From Halisarca cf. caerulea (taxonomy: Eukaryota > Porifera > Demospongiae > Chondrillida > Halisarcidae), in contig CAUJGJ010000003.1 of assembly GCA_963170055.1 (NCBI GenBank), positions 488,844-552,843 on the forward strand: DNA of 64,000 bases. Direction: 5' to 3'. How positions within the stretch are numbered: position 1 is the stretch's first letter; each line of letters begins with the position of its first letter. This document shows positions 58,179 to 64,000 of the stretch, piece by piece. The notes under the pieces were generated by a model. It was not told the DNA's origin. It worked only from the letters and a program-made list of their open reading frames with translations, and made no database searches. A program made the position numbers and the translations under genes.

Positions 58179-58670
58179 ACTGCATTTCTCCAGAGTACAG
58201 CACAGAACGTCAATACTCACTTGTAAAGATGATCTTTCTCTGGATGGCGACAGTCATAGAAAAGTCAATTTTCTCAGAGAATAGTGTTGTCACGGAGACA
58301 GGAAAAATGTTCTACAAACCCCAAGAAAGGGGATAATCCTGTTCCAGGCCCACACATGATGACAGGAGTCGATAAGTCCTTGGGGAGGTGGAATGGATTG
58401 ATAGCCCGAGCAAAAATGGCCACCTTGAGGACAGAAGACCACAAACAAAACAGTGACACACAGAGACATACATAGGAACCAGTAACAAACAAAATGGGAA
58501 TAGAGCTACTGACTGCTAAACAATTTCAGATCAAGTGATCGGGCAACGCAATTCAGAATATTGGAGACAATCAAACTCAGTTGAACTTCTACCATCACAT
58601 CCAGTCAGCCAGACCAGGAGAGTCCTGCTGTAATAGTACATTATTCCGAGACTTTCTTCATTACTGTATA

Positions 58671-58841
58671 CAGTGGAACCTCTTATAACAAACTCCCTGA
58701 ATAGCAGAAACCTCCATACAACAGACAATTCTCTGGGTCCTGAATAGACCAAACTCCAAATAGACCTCCAAATAGTGGAAATCTCTGCATAACAAATTCT
58801 TCAGTGGCTCTCTAAGTGTCCGTTATAGAGAGGTTCCACTG
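58671..58841. mobile_element. Tigger-type MITE
   Basis: 171 bp. The left end is CAGTGGAACCTCTTATAACA and the right end TTATAGAGAGGTTCCACTG, flanked by TA on each side. This is the classic CAGTGGAACCTC terminus of Tigger/pogo-derived MITEs. Confidence 0.85.
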
Positions 58842-59750
58842 TATTTCTAAATTTTCTGCCTTATCTATCCATACTTAGATTAGAGGAAGAGTGCTGGCAC
58901 TGACGTAGATCACTGGCACGACTTCTATACATTGAGATTGTAAAGTGGTTGCCATGGTAACAGACATATGCCAAGAATCGCTACACAACTCAACATTAAA
59001 CAGCATAGACAATCACCAACATGCAAACACATGCGAGAACCAAATGGATTGAATCACACGTTTAGGTTTGCCAGCATGCAAAACACACATGCATGAACCA
59101 TACGGATCGAATCGCACATGTATAGTACCTCTGTATTGTCCTTTGCTGCACAAAGGTCACACAGGCAGTTAACTTATACACAGGCCAAACCTGTACCGAA
59201 GACACAGACACAATACAGACACAATACAGACACGTGTTGATCAATTTCAATATTCACCAGGAAACAGAAACGTGAAGAAAAGTGAATACAATAAGGCAGG
59301 AGTCCACAAATTAGCGCATCATGAAACACAGACATGCAAACAGTTTACGAGTCACTGATGTACGACTGAACCACACCATAGACTGCACATGATGAAGATG
59401 ACTTATTCTCACTTCTGGCTCTACAGGAGGGACAGACTGGTGCAAGTTTATCACTCTGCAATTTTCAAAAGTGGTTTGTCGTGGAAATTTATCTCTTTGA
59501 AACTGTAATGTCGTATGGTATCACACTGCATGGAGATGCACAATGCCAGCAGGCAATCATTTAAGTAACACTGAAGTCCGTTAGGTCCCCTGCACAACCA
59601 CTCCCCTCTCTCACCTCTGTGCAGTGGTCCATGTTCTTGGGGGAAGACCGATCAAGTTGAACACGAGTTTAAACTGTTGCCTAGCAACCGGCAGGCTGCT
59701 AGCTGCTGAGATATATCTAGGCAGCAGTTTGGACATACTTTCTACAGAGG

Positions 59751-60976
59751 ATGGAAAAGGTAAAGATAGCTTTCATAGACTTTAGCTGGCAAGACGTCTC
59801 TTATGTAGATAGAAATCCAAATAGCAAATCTGCATTTCTTTGTCCGATTCTTCACTAAATTTTAGAGGCATGACCGTTTGAGCGTAACAGTGATAAATTT
59901 TCCAAAAGAGCAAGATTTTTCCAACTTCTGCTGCTGTGGGGGTATAATAGTTTTATAATGTACATCTTGGGGTTTTGAGTTCTCTAACATGTATGGTTAT
60001 TTTGTTAGAGGTACGACAAGATATTTCATTCTCAAAACCTCTTTCTTAGGGTTTTTGCCTGTACTGCATGCTTGCTTGATCGTGTAGTTTTGGCATATGC
60101 ATCAATGATTATGTTGTGTTGATAATTACTTGCCTTCTGTTTGTTTCAAATTGCTATGAGACTTGTCATTTTAGTTCTTTTTCCTTATATCTACATACAC
60201 AAACAGAGAGGACAGTAAAGACAAGACATACTCAGAGGAAAAGTCAATCATCTACTCCTTAGACAGTGAGTGACCATTTCTAGAGACATTTACGTAGTCT
60301 CTCTGGGAACAATTGTTACATAGGTGACAGATTTGTAGCCAGTGTCGACTACACGGAGGCACTCAAGTACAATCAAGATGACATTACAAGTATTGACATT
60401 GACCCAAAGGAATGAGTGGAGGCAATGAGCGAGGACATAAACAAAGAAAAGCCATGTCCACTGTTAGTTAAGTAAGGCAGCTTTTTAACTCAGGGTTTGA
60501 GCAAGTTTTGTCTCCCCCAAACATAATAATAAACAGATTCCCTAAATTTAAAGCACAGATTGTCCAGAAGATTTTCCTTGAAGCAGAGTCTGAGGTATCT
60601 ACATACTTATGCACTTGCCTGTATCTCAGTAAATGTATATTCTGAGCCACAAAATACGTATTAGTCCGACTAGCCAGCCCCTACTACCACTATCCCTTTT
60701 CTCTTCATAAGAAGGGTAGCGGCAGTAGGGGCTGGCTCGCGAGGACAACACTACTCAGCTACTACTAAGCACTGCACTACCCCAAAGCACTACTCAGATG
60801 TACGCTCCAATGGTTAACTACCAACACAGACGCACAAGGGAACACAAATCCAGACTATGTGTATTCTTCTACAGAAAAGTGAAATCAAGGCCTACCTGTT
60901 TGAACTGGAATTACCAATTGCAAACTGGTCGTGGCAGAAGGCCTTTGGAATTTCGCAATACGTCTTTTACCCAGAG
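59751..60976 (+). CDS. Exons of an unrecognised protein
   Basis: Three exons are likely: about 60207-60265 (DSKDKTYSEEKSIIYSLD), 60324-60465 (DRFVASVDYTEALKYNQDDI, then SIDIDPKE, a TGA, VEAMSEDINKEKPCPLL) and 60875-60976 (KSEIKAYLFELELPIANWSW, ending YVFYPE before GTGAGC). They join in phase. ATGGAAAAG before GTAAAG at 59751 could be the start. The in-frame TGA in the middle exon argues for a pseudogene, a mutated codon or a wrong splice choice. No domain recognised. Confidence 0.45.
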
Positions 60977-61307
60977 GTGAGCGCAATATCTACATGCTGT
61001 ACATCAGTAATATAATTAGCCTTAGCTTCATACCGCCCATGCGTAGGCTGTGATGATGATCATCAGTCCTCCATTCTATTTGAAACTTACCATGCTGATT
61101 CTTCAATTGAAACCGTCTTCCCTTGGTACGAAACAGCAACAGCTTTGCAAGTGACTTGGCTTGAAAATCCTGCCCTTTCACGTGATTACACGTGGTGTAG
61201 CTGTTTTGACACGTGATTACTTGTTCCTTAAATTGTTCCTCGTTCCGTTCCTCGTTTTAGTCCCCTCCAAGAACGATTATCTGATTTGGCACAGTACTTC
61301 GCTTACC

Positions 61308-63080
61308 ATGGGCAATAACGAATCAAAGCAGGAGGAATCAAAGCCCGACACTCGTGAATCCAGAGCGATTGGAGGAACAATTGGTGGAGGTATTGGAGTT
61401 ACTACTACGGGAGTTGGGATCGGTTTGATGTTCTTAGGCCCGGTCGGCATGATCGCTGGCGGGGTGCTCCTGGGGACTGGACTGTCAATGTCAGCGAACA
61501 CAGTGCAGCAATGCGTTCAAGACAAGGAGTTCAGCTACGGTCAAATGGGCATCAGCGCTGGTGTAGGAGCCGTGGGTGGAGTAGTAGCAGCTCCATTCTC
61601 TGTTGCTGGTGGAGCGGCAGCCACAGTGATTACTAGCACAGCAGGGAAGGTCGCCACAGTGGTGGGTGCTGAGGTGGTGGGAGGTGCAGTATCAGGTGCA
61701 GTTACGCAGACGATACAGAAGAAGGCAGAGGGAAAAGAAGTGACATTGACGGACGTCGGTAAAGGGGCTCTACTTGGTGGGGTAGTTGGTGGGATTGGCG
61801 GGGCAGCAGGGTAAGTGGCCACGTCTGTCACTAAAGGGGCACGGACTATTGGCGACATAGCCAGTAAGACAGTAATCGCTACAAAAATCACAGTTGGCGC
61901 TGCAAGCGGCGCTGTAGGTGGCGGTGGTGGAGCCGTTCTTGCAACGTTGATACAGAACGCTATTGAAAAGGGCGATATGAAGTACTCAAACTTCAAAGCG
62001 GTGATGATGGAGTGTGGCATGACAGAAGCCATGGTGGAAAAGTTGTGGGAATTACTTCTCAACAATGGAGTGATTGTCGACGAAGTGGTACAAAAGGAAC
62101 TTCCCAAATCCTTTAAACTACCAGAGGAAATGGCCGTCTTTCGCGAGTTGGTGGAAAAGCTACTCGAAGATTCTCTGAATATTACAAAAGGTTTAGCTAG
62201 TGCTGCTGTGCAGGGTGTTGTTACAGGAGGTATAACCGGAGCAGCCACTGTTGCTGGTCAGCTCAAACAACAGCGGAGGATTGCCAAAGTACAGGTGAGG
62301 GACAGGGCTCAGCAGGTAAAGCGAGGTGCATGGGGTGGCTCCATGGAGGCTGAAGCATATGGTAGCAAACACAATAAGTGTGTTGTCATTCACCACGAGG
62401 ATGGGAGCACTACGGTGCATGGACGCAAGAAAGCTGCCGATGAAGTTCACTTACATTACAGCACTACAGAACAACACTACACCCCTGCCAATGCTGACGG
62501 AAAGAGAATATCTAAGGATTTACCTGCATCAAAGCAGGGTGACTGCTTTTTCAAAGCCATTGCCTATTCTACTGGTGACGATCCTCGTGCACTTCGTGAG
62601 ACGATTTCAGGTACCATGCAGGACAAACCACTAAAGCTGAAGGGTACAAATTTAACAGAGTTAGAAAGTGGCGGTGTTTACCAAGGGGGAGGGGAAAAAA
62701 TGACAAGTGCACCCAAACCGTCTGAGATAAAAAGTTCCATAAGGAAGGCAATAAAAAGTGTACCAGATAGTGAACTTGATCCGAAAGTCAAACACAAGCT
62801 ATGCCAAGATGCCGACATTGCAGTAAAAGATCTGCTGAAGTTAGGTCGGAACAAGCATGCCATGAACCGAATGGAAGCGCTTGGAGAGAGACGGGGGGGA
62901 CTTAACATACATTGTCTGCGGGGTGACAGAAAGGGCCAGATTGCAGTAGACATCAATGTCTCTGATCCTAACGCTACTAATAGAGGCCCTTACAGACTCA
63001 TCTTCAAGAAATTTAAGAATACTAAAAATGATTTCTTTGGGTTTACATTCCATGAATTTCTTCCTGAACACAACTACTGA
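61308..63080 (+). CDS. Myristoylation-type, glycine-rich membrane protein with OTU-like domain
   Basis: ATG at 61308 in an ACCATGG context gives MGNNESKQEE, an N-myristoylation signal. Residues about 25-165 are Gly/Ala/Val-rich with GxxxG-type spacing and hydrophobic blocks, suggesting membrane insertion. TAA interrupts at 61812-61814 within GGGTAAGTGG, a good splice donor; a 54-nt intron (61811-61864) would keep the frame. Later come a second Gly/Ala-rich block, a helical region (MEVKL-type EKLWELLL), and a C-terminal 200 residues with KQGDCFFKAIAYSTG (Cys codon 62544) and GFTFHEFLP (His codon 63051). The Cys/His pair fits an OTU- or papain-like fold, but the match is by motif only. Confidence 0.55.
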
Positions 63081-64000
63081 TCAAGAATACCGTGAACTGT
63101 TGACACATGATTAGTTTGTATCATTAATATTGGCTATTTGGAGTTAATCGTTTCTCTTAATACTGTATTAGTTGAAATCTTATAATAATTACACTTCAAA
63201 CAATTCAAATTGAGTGACTGATATTTTACTGAAAACACTATATAGAAAGTTGTAAAGCCAATAATGCATGTGGTCCCCTACCATTGCACGTGGTCCTCCA
63301 CAAGCATGAGCAATATGAAGATGAAAACCTTTTAGCTTCAATAAGCATCACCTTTCCCTCTATTTCTCAAAAGATCGGTTTACCTACACTGTTTCGAGGT
63401 GTCCTGCCTTCTCTCCCCGAAGGAGCATCTGCTAATGACACCTTCCTCATGCTCAAAGGTTGGACTAAAGGTATATTGCATTGTGTTTGTGAACAATTTC
63501 AATATTGGTAGGTATTGGTCCGTAATGCCTCCACAGCGTACTCTGTACATACCATTGACAGTGCTCAAGTCAGATGGCTCACCCAACACAATTGTGGTAT
63601 TTAAACAGGACAGCAGCCCTGCCTTTCCAGCAATCACTCAGCTTGTTCAATGTCTGTGAGCGCCCTAATCTTTATGAGACTCATGTTGACTGTCATGTGA
63701 CTGCGAACACACCAATCTTTGTATGAGACACTTGTTAGCTGTCACATGACTGTCATGTGACTGTGAGCGCACTAGTCTTTGTATGAGACTCATGCTGGCT
63801 GTCACATTACGTTAAGGTAACACTTGTTTGTAAGAGAATTCAATTGCAGAATACTATTATGACTGTCGAGCTAGTGGTACATAGCCCATGTCTCTCCTGT
63901 ATGTACCATTCTTATAACCCAGCTGGTATATACATCCAAAATTCTATTATAGCACATATTTATATCTATATTATATACATATATATATATATATATATAT
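63081..64000 (+). other. Downstream region; possible small exons and (TA)n
   Basis: Open plus-strand pieces at 63284-63510 (GLPTLFRGVLPSLPEGASAN) and 63500-63659 (RTLYIPLTVLKSDGSPNTIV) look weakly protein-like but have no recognised family. 63660-63800 holds an imperfect repeat of GCTGTCACATGACTG. TA repeats begin near 63969 and run off the window. Confidence 0.25.

Larger units (their letters stand above)
56031..59740 (-). pseudogene. Methionine synthase reductase-like gene, C-terminal exons
   Basis: Minus-strand exons: about 59605-59740 (SKLLPRYISAASS, FKLVFNLI; FAD-binding RxYSxAS region), 58221-58423 (VAIFARAINPFHLPKD, VIMCGPGTGLSPFLGF, LFYDCRHPEKDHLY; NADPH-binding GPGTG), 56445-56606 (KWASLTHYVVSYSHLE, YVQDNIRLHGEKLS, VYVCG) and 56031-56104 (GDAKNMSKNIKDAFFDIL). 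The order and motifs match diflavin reductases; YVQDNI.LHG and GDAKNM favour methionine synthase reductase, which reactivates cobalamin-dependent methionine synthase. Two TGA codons (58265-58267, 58274-58276) fall in the NADPH exon, and the FMN-binding half and last exon are missing. A CACTA-like element sits in an intron. Confidence 0.75.

Noticed and set aside
57936..58226. A 96-residue repeat protein (SSTYQDIQTE units)
   Set aside because: The 30-bp minisatellite keeps frame automatically, lies in an intron of the reductase-like gene, and has no supporting start or splice sites.
61541..62248. Long minus-strand open frame over the glycine-rich gene
   Set aside because: Antisense shadow of a GC-rich, Gly/Ala-coding region; no plausible domain.

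Overview
This window is nuclear DNA from an animal. It has split genes with GT-AG introns, AT and CA microsatellites, and a very dense load of transposon fossils. No rRNA, CRISPR array or bacterial-style operon was seen. A ROC-type GTPase joined to a death domain, death-fold-like modules on symmetric phase-1 exons, and recurrent signs of CpG decay fit an invertebrate with a methylated genome. A sponge is my best guess, but that is inference.

Host-like genes. (1) 8310-12988 (+): several short phase-1 exons, including a tandemly duplicated module and a CARD-like module. (2) 11212-11450 (-): a C-terminal exon of an unrecognised protein. (3) 43621-48255 (+): a ROC/COR-type GTPase with a C-terminal death domain in four exons, with a Penelope fragment in its first intron. 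(4) 56031-59740 (-): C-terminal exons of a methionine synthase reductase-like flavoprotein with two in-frame TGA codons, probably a pseudogene. (5) 59751-60976 (+): exons of an unrecognised protein. (6) 61308-63080 (+): a protein with a myristoylation-type N-terminus, a glycine-rich hydrophobic region and a C-terminal domain with a GDCFF motif; its frame is broken by one TAA that a 54-nt mini-intron could remove.

Transposons fill the rest. The centre is a nest at 30915-38515. A piggyBac copy flanked by TTAA was hit by a 2.96-kb pogo-like element, a 0.7-kb insertion, a 1.4-kb CACTA-like element and a SINE. The pogo-like element is the most striking object here. It is flanked by TA, has an intact 480-aa transposase, and carries a second convergent gene that joins a HIRAN domain to a Ulp1-type cysteine protease. 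The unoccupied relative of the piggyBac site lies at 43147-43150.

A second theme is a group of non-autonomous elements with terminal inverted repeats, 2-bp target duplications and internal palindromes whose apex repeats the terminal motif. Six complete copies end in (CGC/CAC)AGGTATGTTATGTCC-like repeats, at 9510, 14156, 17779, 36408, 39357 and 56685. Two complete copies end in CACAGGGTGTTTATAACCG, at 40536 and 53033. Empty sites within the window confirm the insertion boundaries for both groups.

Other repeats include Penelope GIY-YIG remnants, Harbinger transposase and SANT-like remnants, a non-LTR reverse transcriptase tail, a tRNA-derived SINE pair, Tigger-, hAT- and piggyBac-type MITEs, three minisatellites and TA-rich hairpins. 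A large decayed gene at 50833-55851 (-) belongs to a recurring invertebrate family that may be a transposase.
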